From Holophaga sp. (GTDB lineage: Bacteria; Acidobacteriota; Holophagae; Holophagales; Holophagaceae): a stretch of 64,000 nucleotides of DNA. Where the stretch lies: assembly GCA_016715205.1 (NCBI GenBank), contig JADKBC010000006.1:76628-140627 (forward strand), given 5' to 3'. The translations under genes were made by a program, and so were the position numbers. Below, one piece after another: positions 31,668 through 40,777 of the stretch. The notes under the pieces were generated by a model that was not told the DNA's origin, made no database searches, and was given only the letters and a program-made list of their open reading frames with translations. Position 1 is the stretch's first letter, and each line of letters starts with the position of its first letter.

Positions 31668-33586
31668 TGGATTCCATCGCGGCTGCCCAGTACCGAAGTT
31701 TGGCGTTCAGGGGGCTGGCGCGGCCGGGTTCTCCCTTTTTTGCCTTGCCTGCGCGGCTGCTCGTGGCGGATGTGGCGAAGCAAACCATGGGCCTGCTTGA
31801 AGCTGGAAGCCTGGTGGCGGAATACCGGATTTCCACAGCCAAAAATGGCATTGGGTGCGAGGAGGGTTCCTACCGTACACCACCTGGCTGGCACGTTCTC
31901 CACGCGCGGATCGGAGAGACAGCGCCACCGGGCTCGGTGTTTCGGAATCGTATGGCGACGGGGGAAATCTGGCTGGGGGAACCGCGGGAGGAGGACCTGA
32001 TCCTCACCCGCGTCATCACCCTGGATGGTCTGGAAGAGGGCGTGAATCGCGGGCCTGGCCGGGATTCCTTGGCGCGTTTCATCTATATCCATGGCACCAA
32101 CCAGGAACAGCAACTGGGCACGCCGGTGTCCCACGGCTGCCTGCGCATGGGCAATCGAGATGTGATGGATTTGTTCGATCGCGTCGCCGTAGGTGATATT
32201 TTGCTCGTGGCGGACACGGTCCCACCGGGTGGCTTGGGCCTTGGAAGGCTCCATTTTGCTGGGGTTGGGGGCAGCGGCATGAGCGCCCTGGCGCAATTTC
32301 TTGCCCTGCGGGGTGGCGCCGTCAGTGGCAGTGATCGGGCCTTTGATCGAGGCCAACACCCACACGCCAGAGCGCTTCTGGAGGGTTGTGGCATCGCCAT
32401 TCTGCCCCAGGGTGGCCAGGGTGTGACGGGGGATTGCTGTGGGGTGGTGTACTCCACAGCGGTCGAACCGGAGGTGCCGGATTTCGCTGAAGCACAGCGC
32501 CTGGGTGTGCCGTTGATTCATCGTTCGGAGTTGCTGGCCCATCTCGTGGCCCAGCATCGAACCTTGGCAATCACGGGCACCAGCGGGAAATCCACCACCA
32601 CAGCCATGGTCTTTGAAATTTTATGGGCGGCCCAGCGGGATCCTTCCGTCATCACTGGCGGGGAGCTGGTTTCGCTCCAACACCAAGGTTTGTGGGGCAA
32701 TGCCTGGGCGGGGCAATCCGATCTCCTCGTCATCGAAGCGGACGAGAGCGATGGCTCGGTGGTGCGATACCGGCCCGCCGTGGGCGTGGTGCTGAACCTC
32801 CAGCGGGACCACAAGGAAATGAGCGTGGTGGCGGAGATGTTTCGTGTCTTCAGGGCCAATACGTCCGAAACCTTTGTGGTGGGGGAAGCGGAGAATCTGG
32901 AGGAATTCTCGTCAGAGGCCGTGGTTTTTGGCCTGGCCCAGGGTGCAGACGTGCGGGCCGAGCACCTTGAACTGACAGCTGAAGGATCGCGTTTTCAAGT
33001 GGACGAAGTGCATTTCCAGCTCCCCGTGCCGGGGCGGCATAACGTGGAAAATGCGTTGGCGGCCATTGCGGCCTGTCGGGCCGTGGGCGTCTCCCTGGCG
33101 GAAATGGTGGCCCCCCTACGGGGTTTCCAGGGCGTGGCGCGCCGTTTCCAGGTGCTGGGTGAACATCGAGGCGTGGTGGTGGTGGATGATTTTGGCCACA
33201 ATCCCGCCAAGATTGCGGCATCCCTTCGGGCGGCGCAAATGCGTGCCGACCGCGTGTTGGCGGTGTTTCAGCCCCATGGCTATGGGCCCATGCGCTTCCT
33301 GCGCCAGGATTTCATCGAAATGTTCGCGGCGGAATTGCGGCCCTTGGATCGGTTGTGGATGCTGGAAATTTATTACGCGGGGGGCACGGCTACCCGGGAT
33401 ATCTCTTCTGGGGAAATCGTGGCGGAAATCGCTAGCCGAGGGGTTGCGGCGGAGGTGGCGCCCTCCCGGGAAGGGCTGATCACGCGGCTGGTGGCCGAAG
33501 CCCAGAACGGGGACCTCATCCTGGTGATGGGGGCCAGGGATCCTTCCCTCACGGCTTTTTCGAAGGCGATCCTGGCCGCACTTTGA
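31667..33586 (+). CDS. L,D-transpeptidase (YkuD) - MurC-like ligase fusion
   Basis: A 639-residue protein joining two cell-wall enzymes. Residues about 25-183 form a YkuD domain with IHGTNQEQQLG (H142) and SHGCLRM (H156, catalytic C158). From residue 195, LHFAGVGGSGMSALAQ opens a full Mur ligase of MurC/Mpl type: ATP loop GTSGKSTTT (304-312), EADESDGSVV, HNVENALAA, ARRFQV, VVDDFGHNPAKIAASL and FQPHGYGPMR. YkuD enzymes make 3-3 cross-links or trim tetrapeptides; Mpl-type ligases reload recycled peptides onto UDP-MurNAc. No signal peptide is clear, so the protein may be cytoplasmic, where transpeptidation is unexpected. The ATG has GGGGAAG upstream and overlaps the previous stop. Confidence 0.88.
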   Translation: MDSIAAAQYRSLAFRGLARPGSPFFALPARLLVADVAKQTMGLLEAGSLVAEYRISTAKNGIGCEEGSYRTPPGWHVLHARIGETAPPGSVFRNRMATGEIWLGEPREEDLILTRVITLDGLEEGVNRGPGRDSLARFIYIHGTNQEQQLGTPVSHGCLRMGNRDVMDLFDRVAVGDILLVADTVPPGGLGLGRLHFAGVGGSGMSALAQFLALRGGAVSGSDRAFDRGQHPHARALLEGCGIAILPQGGQGVTGDCCGVVYSTAVEPEVPDFAEAQRLGVPLIHRSELLAHLVAQHRTLAITGTSGKSTTTAMVFEILWAAQRDPSVITGGELVSLQHQGLWGNAWAGQSDLLVIEADESDGSVVRYRPAVGVVLNLQRDHKEMSVVAEMFRVFRANTSETFVVGEAENLEEFSSEAVVFGLAQGADVRAEHLELTAEGSRFQVDEVHFQLPVPGRHNVENALAAIAACRAVGVSLAEMVAPLRGFQGVARRFQVLGEHRGVVVVDDFGHNPAKIAASLRAAQMRADRVLAVFQPHGYGPMRFLRQDFIEMFAAELRPLDRLWMLEIYYAGGTATRDISSGEIVAEIASRGVAAEVAPSREGLITRLVAEAQNGDLILVMGARDPSLTAFSKAILAAL

Positions 33587-34568
33587 GGGCCATGGCGATC
33601 TCTCGGAGAAGGGATTCGGCAAAAGGATTCCGGGTCAGATGCCGCAGGGCATGGTGGATGGCCTCCACCGGGCCTTTCAGCTCGAAGGGTGAGCGGGCCA
33701 GGGTTTCGATCCCGGCGCGCCATGGGGCCAGGCCCAGGGTGTGGCCTTCGCGGAGCCGTGCCGTATCAGCGAGGATTCGCTGCAGCAATTCCAGGACTTG
33801 AGTCACCTGTTCGCTCTGGGCCAGGGGCGAATTTTTGTCCGGCAGCAGGGGCCCGGCCGCTGCAGCGAAACTTTCGCCCGCGGCAATGGCCAACCACGCG
33901 TCCACCTGAGCCACGGCGAGGGCGAAGGCGGCAGGGTCCAGGTAGCGGAGCGTGCCGCCCGCCAAGGCGACCCAGGACTCTCGGTCACTGGCGGCCCAGC
34001 CGGCCGAAGCCGCGATCTTCCACACATCCGCTGGCTCCAAGGCCTGCAGGGAAATGCGCTCACAGCGGGAACGGATGGTCTGGAGCATGGCCTCGGGCCG
34101 ATGGGTTACCAGCAGGAAATGGGTACTTGGTGGTGGTTCTTCGAGGATCTTCAGCAGCATGTTGGCGCTGGAACCGTTGAGTCGATGGGCGTCCTCCACC
34201 AGGATCCAGCGGTGGGTGCCGGGCATGGAAGCCTGGTGGGCCCAGCGAATCACGCCGCCTTCCACCAGATCGTCTTCCCGGATGGCGCCAATTTTGATGA
34301 CACCCGCCTTCCCTTCAGGAGCGATGCGCAGCAGGTTGGGCAACTCCTGGGGCAGCGGATCTGTCTTGAATGGTTTGCAACCGGCGCAGTCCCCGCAGGC
34401 GGTGCGCCGGAAACAGAGTTCCCGTTGCGCCAATTCCAGGGCCACGCGCCGTTTCCCAATGCCATTGGGCCCCACCAGCACCACGGAGCCGGAAAGACGC
34501 TCAGCCTGGACCCGTTCCAGCAGTCGTTGCCGAACGGGCAGATGTCCCTGAAGGTTGGGGTCGAACAT
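33549..34568 (-). CDS. holB: DNA polymerase III subunit delta'
   Basis: A 339-residue clamp-loader subunit. Walker-A-like GPNGIGKRRVA, the four-Cys zinc module (CFRRTACGDCAGCKPF), the sensor region HRWILVEDAHRLNGSSANMLLKILEEPP and SRCERISL are all present. The P-loop keeps its Lys, so ATP binding is possible although delta' is usually inactive. The ATG overlaps the tmk stop by one base (TGATG), the common tmk-holB pairing. The 3' end overlaps the convergent YkuD-Mur gene by 38 bases. Confidence 0.93.
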   Translation of the reverse strand: MFDPNLQGHLPVRQRLLERVQAERLSGSVVLVGPNGIGKRRVALELAQRELCFRRTACGDCAGCKPFKTDPLPQELPNLLRIAPEGKAGVIKIGAIREDDLVEGGVIRWAHQASMPGTHRWILVEDAHRLNGSSANMLLKILEEPPPSTHFLLVTHRPEAMLQTIRSRCERISLQALEPADVWKIAASAGWAASDRESWVALAGGTLRYLDPAAFALAVAQVDAWLAIAAGESFAAAAGPLLPDKNSPLAQSEQVTQVLELLQRILADTARLREGHTLGLAPWRAGIETLARSPFELKGPVEAIHHALRHLTRNPFAESLLREIAMALKVRPGSPSKKP

Positions 34569-35233
34569 CAGGACACCTGAAAACCGGCCCGTTGGAGGCA
34601 CGGTGCCAGATGCTGCCAAAGGGCCGTGGCCACCTGATCGGCCTCGGCCTCGGCGGGAACAAGCTTGACGCGGTCAGGTTCGTGGGCAGCGATGATTTGG
34701 AACCGCTCACGCACCCGGCGATGGAAGGCCATGGCCTCGCCATCGAAGCGAGTCTCGGTGAAGGTGGCGCCCAGGGCGGCGTTCCGGGTGGCCACACGCC
34801 TGAGGGAGGATTCTGGATCCATATCCAGAATCAGGGTCAAATCAGGCCGGAAATCGCCCAACACCAGTTCCCGCAATTGGGTTAAGGATTTTTCGTCCAC
34901 GCCGGAAGCGCCCTGGTAGGCCCGGCTGGAATCCTCAAATCGATCCACCACGACGATCTTTCCGGCCTGCAGGGCGGGGCGGATGAGGTTGGCCACATGC
35001 TGGGATCGGTCCGCATAAAAGAGCAGCAGCTCTGCATCCGGGCACCATTTTTCGCCGCTGGCATGGGGGGAAAGCAGCAGCGCGCGTAATTCTCGGCCCA
35101 GGGCGGTGCCTCCAGGCTCCTTGGAAAAGACTGCAGGCAGGCCGAGAGCTTGCAGGTGTTCCGCCAGGCGCTGGATCTGGGTGGATTTGCCCGAACCTTC
35201 CACGCCTTCGATGGTAATGAACACGCCCGTCAC
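34568..35233 (-). CDS. tmk: Thymidylate kinase
   Basis: A 221-residue kinase converting dTMP to dTDP. P-loop FITIEGVEGSGKSTQIQ, the DR(F/Y) motif VVVDRFEDSSRAYQG and the lid region with Arg residues (ESSLRRVATRN) are present, along with KEPGGTALG. I prefer the GTG start at 35233 with an AGGGGG site; an ATG 36 bases further up lacks one. Confidence 0.93.
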   Translation of the reverse strand: MTGVFITIEGVEGSGKSTQIQRLAEHLQALGLPAVFSKEPGGTALGRELRALLLSPHASGEKWCPDAELLLFYADRSQHVANLIRPALQAGKIVVVDRFEDSSRAYQGASGVDEKSLTQLRELVLGDFRPDLTLILDMDPESSLRRVATRNAALGATFTETRFDGEAMAFHRRVRERFQIIAAHEPDRVKLVPAEAEADQVATALWQHLAPCLQRAGFQVS

Positions 35234-35340
35234 GGGACCCCCTGCCACTGTTTGCGACCCTTTGAGCATAACCGCGGGAGTGCCCGCTGCAGATTCCGCG
35301 GAATGCGCCTATCCTTAGGGAAATATTCTCGGAGTCGACT

Positions 35341-36453
35341 GTGCTCGAATCCATCAGCTGCCCCAGCTGTTCCACCCACTACGGGCTTCGGCCCGAGCGG
35401 GTCAACCCCGGCCTGCGCCGGGCGCGATGCTATCGCTGCGCGGAACTTTTCGATATTGAACAGGCGGTGGCACATCTTCTGGGGCCGATGGTCGCCACCG
35501 AAGAATCTCCCGTCCTCGTGGCGGCTCCCGTGGCCAATCTGATGGAAGCGGAACTTCAGCCTGATGTGTTCCACTCGGAGGACGCATCGGCAGAACCTTC
35601 CCCCGCCGAAGTTGTCCAGGCCGATGATTTCCTGGATCTGGATCTTTCGGTGTTGACCTCCAGCGAACCCGAAAACCCGGATGCAGCCTTGTCTCTGAGT
35701 GATTTGGAAAGCTCCGAGGACGAAATTTTCGACAAGACCCTGCTCATCGAACCGTCCCAGGACACCCCCTCGGAAATGCCAACGGCTTCGCCTGAACCGG
35801 AGAGCAATGACGGATCTGGGGGCTTCGCCTCCGCCAAGGATGCCATTGCCAAGTTGCTGGGCGAGGCGCCTGCCCCCGATGCCGCCGTCGATCGCCGCAT
35901 GGCCTCACCCTCGCGCAATACCTCCATGGATGTGGAAGCCACGTTGAATGCCCTAGAGCACACCCTGGGCGGAACGCCGGTGGCCGACCACGCCGTGCCT
36001 GCTTCTGGCAGCACGGTGCGCCTCAGCAATGCTGAGCTCATGGCCGCCATGGTGGCCGGTGCTCCGGCCCTGCCCACAGCCCAACCTCAGCCCCAGGCCG
36101 CTACGGTGCCCGTCATGGCCATTTCGGCGCCTGCGATCAAGCTGGAGGCAAGTCAGGCCTCGGATCCCAATCTTCTGAAAATCCAGATCGGCCAAGACAC
36201 CTATCAGAATGTGACCCTGGACCAGGTATCAGCCTGGATCGAGCACGGTCGTGTTCAGGATTTCCACATGGTGGCACGACAGTTCAGCGATAACTGGATC
36301 GAGGCTGGCAAAGTGCCTTCCCTGCGCCCCATCTTCGAGCGCATGCGCCGCCCCGCCCAGGCTCCCACTGCGCCGCGGGAACCCCTGGGTCCACCACCGG
36401 AAAGTGCTCCCGTCAAGAAGGGGCTCTTTGGGTGGATGTCCGGTCGCAATTGA
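35341..36453 (+). CDS. Zinc-ribbon and GYF-like domain protein
   Basis: A 370-residue protein. Residues 1-40 are an MJ0042-type zinc ribbon (CPSCSTHYGLRP...CYRC). A long, acidic and Ala/Pro-rich middle of about 220 residues looks disordered. Residues about 275-335 (LLKIQIGQDTYQNVTLDQVSAWIEHGRVQDF) resemble a GYF_2-like domain, which usually binds peptides or membranes. The C-terminus is Pro-rich with a Lys/Phe/Trp tail. It starts with GTG behind CGGAG. The role is unknown; related architectures occur in deltaproteobacterial and acidobacterial regulators. Confidence 0.72.
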   Translation: MLESISCPSCSTHYGLRPERVNPGLRRARCYRCAELFDIEQAVAHLLGPMVATEESPVLVAAPVANLMEAELQPDVFHSEDASAEPSPAEVVQADDFLDLDLSVLTSSEPENPDAALSLSDLESSEDEIFDKTLLIEPSQDTPSEMPTASPEPESNDGSGGFASAKDAIAKLLGEAPAPDAAVDRRMASPSRNTSMDVEATLNALEHTLGGTPVADHAVPASGSTVRLSNAELMAAMVAGAPALPTAQPQPQAATVPVMAISAPAIKLEASQASDPNLLKIQIGQDTYQNVTLDQVSAWIEHGRVQDFHMVARQFSDNWIEAGKVPSLRPIFERMRRPAQAPTAPREPLGPPPESAPVKKGLFGWMSGRN

Positions 36454-36463
36454 GGTGATTGCC

Positions 36464-36940
36464 ATGATTTCCTTCCTTTTTCCCGCCTTGCTCTTGGCGC
36501 AGACGCCTGCACCCACCGCCAAGGTGGAGGTACCCCAGACCAAGGCCACTCAGGCGCTGGCGCCGCTTGGTTTCTACAGTAAGAAATTCCCCTATGCCTG
36601 GGATGTGCTCATCCCCCTGGGGGCTGAGGTGGATGGCCTGAAGCTGAACACCATTTTCTTTAACCGACGCGAGTTCCAGTCGGGCCTGCTGAAGGGCGCC
36701 GATTTTGGAACGCGTGCCCAGATCGAAGTAACGAACACCTCGGATAAGACGCGGATCCCCAACTTCGCGGTGGCGGTGTTTGATGATGAAGAACGCCTGC
36801 TGGGCGTGGCCATTGGCGGTACCAAACTTTTGGGGGTGCGCCCCGGCACCACGGAAAGTTTTGACCTGAACTTCAGTCGGGTGCTTCAGCGGTTGCCCAA
36901 GGGCACCCATTTCGTGCTGAGCCTGGAGTTCGCCGAGTAG
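36464..36940 (+). CDS. Secreted protein of unknown function
   Basis: A 158-residue protein with a short signal peptide (MISFLFPALLLAQTP) and a beta-rich mature part (IPNFAVAVFDDEERLLGVA, RPGTTESFDLNF) that looks like an immunoglobulin-like FxxYN-type domain. GAGGTG precedes the ATG, ten bases after the zinc-ribbon gene, so the two are probably co-transcribed. It converges on rfaE1. Confidence 0.62.
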   Translation: MISFLFPALLLAQTPAPTAKVEVPQTKATQALAPLGFYSKKFPYAWDVLIPLGAEVDGLKLNTIFFNRREFQSGLLKGADFGTRAQIEVTNTSDKTRIPNFAVAVFDDEERLLGVAIGGTKLLGVRPGTTESFDLNFSRVLQRLPKGTHFVLSLEFAE

Positions 36941-36944
36941 GCCT

Positions 36945-37949
36945 CTACCGTGCCTCTTGGGCCTGGAAACGGGCCAAGAGCTCCTGCGGTGTAACGGTGG
37001 CGGTGCCCATCTTACCGACCACGATGCCTGCTGCGGCATTGGCCAGCATGGCGGCGTCCTGCCAGTCCGCACCTGCTGCCACAGCGGCGCTGAACACCGC
37101 GATGACGGTGTCGCCCGCACCGCTGACATCAAAAACTTCCCGGGCATCCGTGGCGATCCACCAGGGCTCCCGATGCAGGGCATCGGAGGTGAGCAGGGCC
37201 ATCCCTTTTTCGCTGCGGGTGACGAGAATTCCAGCCACATCAAGTTCTTCCGCCAAGCGTCGTCCTGCGGCGGCCACCTCGTCGTCAGTTTTGGCGGGCA
37301 GGCCCGTGAGCTCAGTGAGTTCCTTTGTGTTGGGCGTCATCAGGGTCGCGCCCCGATAGAAGGTCCGGTGGGCGGGCTTGGGATCTACGATCCAGGGCAC
37401 CCCTGCGGCGAGACAACCCTCGCGGAGCGTGGCCATAAGGTTTGCGTCGATGGTGCCCTTGGCGTAATCGGACACGATGAGGGCCCCGGCGCCATCCAGG
37501 CTGCGGGCAAGGCTGTGTTTAAGGGCCTCCACGGTCGCTTCCTTCGGCGTACCTGGTTCCTCGCGATCGATGCGGAGCATCTGCTGCTGCTGGCCGATGA
37601 CGCGGGTCTTGATGATGGTGGGGCGCGAGGGATCGAGCACGATGCCCTCGGTGCCGATGCCCTGCTGGGCGAGCAATTCCAACATGCGCTGTCCGGCTCG
37701 GTCATCCTGCAGGGTTCCGACCAGACACGGTTCAGCCCCGATGGCTTTGAGGTTGGCGGCCACGTTGGCGGCGCCGCCCAGCACGGCGTGTTCCCGCAGT
37801 ACGCGCACCACCGGTACAGGCGCTTCCGGGCTGATGCGGTTGACCTCGCCGAACAGGTATTCGTCCAGCATGAGATCGCCGACCACGGTCACGTTGCGGC
37901 CGTGAATTCGGGCCAGGAGTTGGGCGGCCTGTTCCGGTCCGAGTTTCAT
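36945..37949 (-). CDS. rfaE1: D-glycero-beta-D-manno-heptose-7-phosphate kinase
   Basis: A 334-residue PfkB-family kinase, the N-terminal half of HldE without the adenylyltransferase half. It phosphorylates heptose 7-phosphate at C1 for LPS inner core synthesis. Signatures: VVGDLMLDEYLFGEVNRISPEAPVPVV in outline, LGGAANVAANLKALGA-like stretch, and DVSGAGDTVIAVF with the catalytic Asp. The presence indicates an LPS-bearing outer membrane. It overlaps the Trm112-like gene by ATGA. Confidence 0.92.
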   Translation of the reverse strand: MKLGPEQAAQLLARIHGRNVTVVGDLMLDEYLFGEVNRISPEAPVPVVRVLREHAVLGGAANVAANLKAIGAEPCLVGTLQDDRAGQRMLELLAQQGIGTEGIVLDPSRPTIIKTRVIGQQQQMLRIDREEPGTPKEATVEALKHSLARSLDGAGALIVSDYAKGTIDANLMATLREGCLAAGVPWIVDPKPAHRTFYRGATLMTPNTKELTELTGLPAKTDDEVAAAGRRLAEELDVAGILVTRSEKGMALLTSDALHREPWWIATDAREVFDVSGAGDTVIAVFSAAVAAGADWQDAAMLANAAAGIVVGKMGTATVTPQELLARFQAQEAR

Positions 37950-38128
37950 GCCTGGGCCTTTCGGGCTTCTTCCACGAGCATCACGGGGATGCCATCCACA
38001 ATAGGGTACAGCAGCCCACAGGCCTGGCAGAGCATCCCGGTGGGCTGCTCTACGAGATCGCCTTCGCAGGGCTGTCCATCCTGTTCAGCGGGGCAGCAAA
38101 GGATTTCCATGAGGCGAGGATCAACCAT
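37946..38128 (-). CDS. Trm112-like zinc-ribbon protein
   Basis: A 60-residue protein with the Trm112/YcaR pattern: DPRLMEILCCP, then CQACGLLYPIVDGIPVML. The metal-binding Cys are at both ends of the central insertion. Bacterial members often sit near LPS or methyltransferase genes and act as small partner proteins. It starts at the ATG at 38128; upstream frame is a shadow. Position between ETF-QO and rfaE1 fits an envelope role. Confidence 0.87.
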   Translation of the reverse strand: MVDPRLMEILCCPAEQDGQPCEGDLVEQPTGMLCQACGLLYPIVDGIPVMLVEEARKAQA

Positions 38129-38139
38129 GGGGGTTCCGA

Positions 38140-39888
38140 TCAGCAAAGGGTGTACTTCGGGCCGCCGCCACCTTCGGGTGGGGTCCAGATGACGTTCTGT
38201 TCGGGGCACTTGATGTCGCAGGTCTTGCAGTGGACGCAGTTGGAAAAGGCGATTTCAACTCGGGTGACCTTGCCCTGGGCATCCGGGTGCATTTCGTAAA
38301 CCTGGGCGGGGCAGAATACCGTGCAAGGGGCGCCTTTGGTGGCATAGCAGGTAACGCAAAGGTCATCTCCGCCCACGATCTTCAGGTGACCGGGCTGGTG
38401 TTCATCGTGCATGACCCCAGCCAGGTAAACATCATCGAGCTTGGGATAAAGCCGCTTCCCATCGAACTTCACACCCAGATCCAAATCCTCCCGGTGCAGG
38501 CCTGCCTTGCCGTAGAAGGCCTCCGTGGTGGCGGTGGCGGCAGCGTCCGAGTGGAAGGTCTGGGGATCCCCCGGCACCCAGCCATTGGTGAGCAGACTGA
38601 TGCCAAGCTTCAAGCCAGCGCTGGGCGTGAGCCCGTGGGCCACGGTGCCATGGAAGTTACGGGAAGCGCGGAGTTCCTCGCCCGCCCAGGATTCCAGGTA
38701 GGACTGGGAGTACCGCATCAGGCTTGGTTCGGAATAGTCCGCTTCGATCAGGGCATCCAGGATGGTTTCGGCGGCTTGGATGCCGCCCTTCATGCCCAGG
38801 TGAATGCCCTTCAAGCGCGCGGCGTTCACCATCTGGGCACTGTCGCCCACCAGCATGCCCCCCGCGAAGGCGAGCTTGGGCATGGAGGTGAGACCGCCGA
38901 TGGCCAGGGCTTTGCCGCCGTACTGGATCAGCTTGCCGCCTTCCAGCAGCTCCTTGATTTTGGCGTGGGTCTTGAACTGCTGCAGGGCAAGGTGGGCATC
39001 GATGAAGGGATCCGCCGTGTCGAGACTCACCACATAGCCAACGGCAAGATGGTTGGCGGACATTTTGTAGACAAAGGAACCCCCACTCTCGCCATCTCGT
39101 AACGGCCAGCCGGTGCTGTGCAGCACGAAACCATCGGGAACTCGGCCCTCGGGGATCTCCCAGATTTCCTTGGCGCCCATTTCAAAAACTTGGGGGTTGG
39201 GGGCGTCCTTCTGAAGGTTCAGCACGGATTCCAGATCCCGGGCCAGATGGCCGCGGGGGCCTTCGCCAAAGATCGTCACCTTGGCCCGCAGGTCGTTGCC
39301 GGGTTCGAAGTTGGATCGGGGGGTGCCATCGGGATTCACGCCCTTGTCAGCGGTTTGCACCCCCACCACGCGCTCGCCGTCCCACAGCACCTTGATGCCT
39401 GCAAAGCCGGGCAGGAGCATGACATCTACCCCCGGCACCTCCCGGCCTTCGATCTGCTGGGCCATCCAGCGCACCATGCGCGAAAGGGACACGATGTGCC
39501 CGCCGTGATTGTTCAGGAAGGGCGGCACCAGGGGAAACTTGAAACCGCCCCGTTCGCTGGTGAGTAACCAGACCTCTTCCTGGCTTACGACGCCTTCGGA
39601 GGGAAAGCCCTGCTTCAGGAAGTCGGGGCAAAGTTCCTTCAGGGCGATGGGGTCCAGCACGGCCCCGGAAAAGGCGTGGTCACCGATCTCATCGGCCTTT
39701 TCGATGAGGCCGATGGTCAGGCCTTCCAGTTTTTTGGATCCGGTCCGAAGGTTATGAGCTTCGATCAAATTCAACAGGTGCCAGAGCCCCGCCAGGTTGG
39801 CGGGTCCGCCGCCCACAAAGAGCACATCGAATTCCAGCTCCTCGCGTGCCACGTCCGGTCGTGCCGATTGGGTTGAAAAATCACGCAT
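38140..39888 (-). CDS. Electron transfer flavoprotein-ubiquinone oxidoreductase
   Basis: A 582-residue membrane-bound flavoprotein passing electrons from ETF to quinone. The FAD site VLFVGGGPANLAGLWHLL is near the N-terminus. The C-terminal 4Fe-4S domain has ligands in NCVHCKTCDIKCPEQN, preceded by CVTCYATKGAPCTVFCPA. The length is usual. ATG at 39888 with GGAG; the frame begins slightly earlier. It shows that fatty-acid or amino-acid oxidation feeds the quinone pool. The ETF subunits are not in the window. Confidence 0.94.
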   Translation of the reverse strand: MRDFSTQSARPDVAREELEFDVLFVGGGPANLAGLWHLLNLIEAHNLRTGSKKLEGLTIGLIEKADEIGDHAFSGAVLDPIALKELCPDFLKQGFPSEGVVSQEEVWLLTSERGGFKFPLVPPFLNNHGGHIVSLSRMVRWMAQQIEGREVPGVDVMLLPGFAGIKVLWDGERVVGVQTADKGVNPDGTPRSNFEPGNDLRAKVTIFGEGPRGHLARDLESVLNLQKDAPNPQVFEMGAKEIWEIPEGRVPDGFVLHSTGWPLRDGESGGSFVYKMSANHLAVGYVVSLDTADPFIDAHLALQQFKTHAKIKELLEGGKLIQYGGKALAIGGLTSMPKLAFAGGMLVGDSAQMVNAARLKGIHLGMKGGIQAAETILDALIEADYSEPSLMRYSQSYLESWAGEELRASRNFHGTVAHGLTPSAGLKLGISLLTNGWVPGDPQTFHSDAAATATTEAFYGKAGLHREDLDLGVKFDGKRLYPKLDDVYLAGVMHDEHQPGHLKIVGGDDLCVTCYATKGAPCTVFCPAQVYEMHPDAQGKVTRVEIAFSNCVHCKTCDIKCPEQNVIWTPPEGGGGPKYTLC

Positions 39889-39939
39889 GCCCACTCCAAA
39901 TTGCAAAAAGTTAGTTTAACCCGCTGTCAGAATCGAGGT

Positions 39940-40305
39940 ATGACCGAGCCTGTTTCTTCCTCCTCCCTCCATTTCCAGGCGGCGGTGGAACGTCCGCTTT
40001 CGGTGGTGTTCCGGCATTCCGATGGTGCATGGGAGGGACATGACTACCAGGTGGAAGTGCTCACCGAGCGCCAGGGGCTGGATGCCTTCGATGTGGTGGT
40101 GGATTTCCGGGACCTGGAAGCGACCCTGGATGGGCTCCTGGCGCCCCTGCAGGGGCGATTGCTTTCGGAAGTGGGGTTGGTGGATCCCCTGGCCTTGGCC
40201 CAGAGGCTCCTGGCTGAATTGGCACCGAGGGTACCCGCACCGGCGCGCTTGGCCTCCGTGACACTCACGGATGGTCGTGGACGGCGGATCTCCGTGCGGG
40301 GCTGA
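39940..40305 (+). CDS. Degenerate 6-pyruvoyl-tetrahydropterin-synthase/QueD-like protein
   Basis: A 121-residue protein. WEGHDYQVEVLTERQG followed by VVVDFRDLEATLDGLLAPL copies the QueD/PTPS pattern HGHNYRVEV...MVVDFxDLK, and a late DPLALAQRLLAELAPRV matches the P-T-x-E-N region. However, the first His of HGH is Glu and no third zinc His or catalytic Cys is seen, so it may not be an active synthase. GAGG is only one base from the ATG. It is followed after two bases by lepB. Confidence 0.55.
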   Translation: MTEPVSSSSLHFQAAVERPLSVVFRHSDGAWEGHDYQVEVLTERQGLDAFDVVVDFRDLEATLDGLLAPLQGRLLSEVGLVDPLALAQRLLAELAPRVPAPARLASVTLTDGRGRRISVRG

Positions 40306-40307
40306 AG

Positions 40308-40751
40308 GTGAAAGCCCGCGTTCCCATCCTGGCCTTGTTGCTGGCGCTGGCGCCATTCTTAGTGGTCCATCCGGTTCGCGTGCACGGCCGCAGCATGGAG
40401 CCCACGCTCAAGCACGGTCAAGTCTGCTGGGTGCTGCGAGCCTGGGCGGCGGGGCCGCCCGCCCGGGGGGAAGCCTGGGTGGTGGAGAGCATTGACGGAC
40501 CTACCCTCAAGCGGGTGTTGGCGCTGCCCGGGGAGCGGTTGGAAATGCGGGAGGGCGATCTGTTCCAGAACGATCGCCGCCTGGAGGAGGCCTATGTCAC
40601 CCAGGCTGAACACGGCTCTGGCGGCCCCTGGGTTGCCGGTGGAGGCTATCTGGTGCTGGGGGATAACCGTCCGGAAAGTCGGGATTCAAGGGCGTGGGGG
40701 CCCGTGCCTCGGGACGCATTTCGGGGCCGGATTCTGGGCCTTCACCGCTAA
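40308..40751 (+). CDS. lepB: Signal peptidase I (short form)
   Basis: A 147-residue S26 serine protease with an N-terminal membrane helix. The catalytic Ser is in GRSMEPTL, the Lys in LKRVLALPGE, and the late box is LGDNRPESRDSRAWGPV. It cleaves signal peptides on the periplasmic face. It is short and lacks the large insertion of the E. coli enzyme. It starts with GTG just after the QueD-like gene. A second signal peptidase elsewhere is probable. Confidence 0.88.
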   Translation: MKARVPILALLLALAPFLVVHPVRVHGRSMEPTLKHGQVCWVLRAWAAGPPARGEAWVVESIDGPTLKRVLALPGERLEMREGDLFQNDRRLEEAYVTQAEHGSGGPWVAGGGYLVLGDNRPESRDSRAWGPVPRDAFRGRILGLHR

Positions 40752-40777
40752 GCTGGTAATTCGGACGCGGAGTGGTG

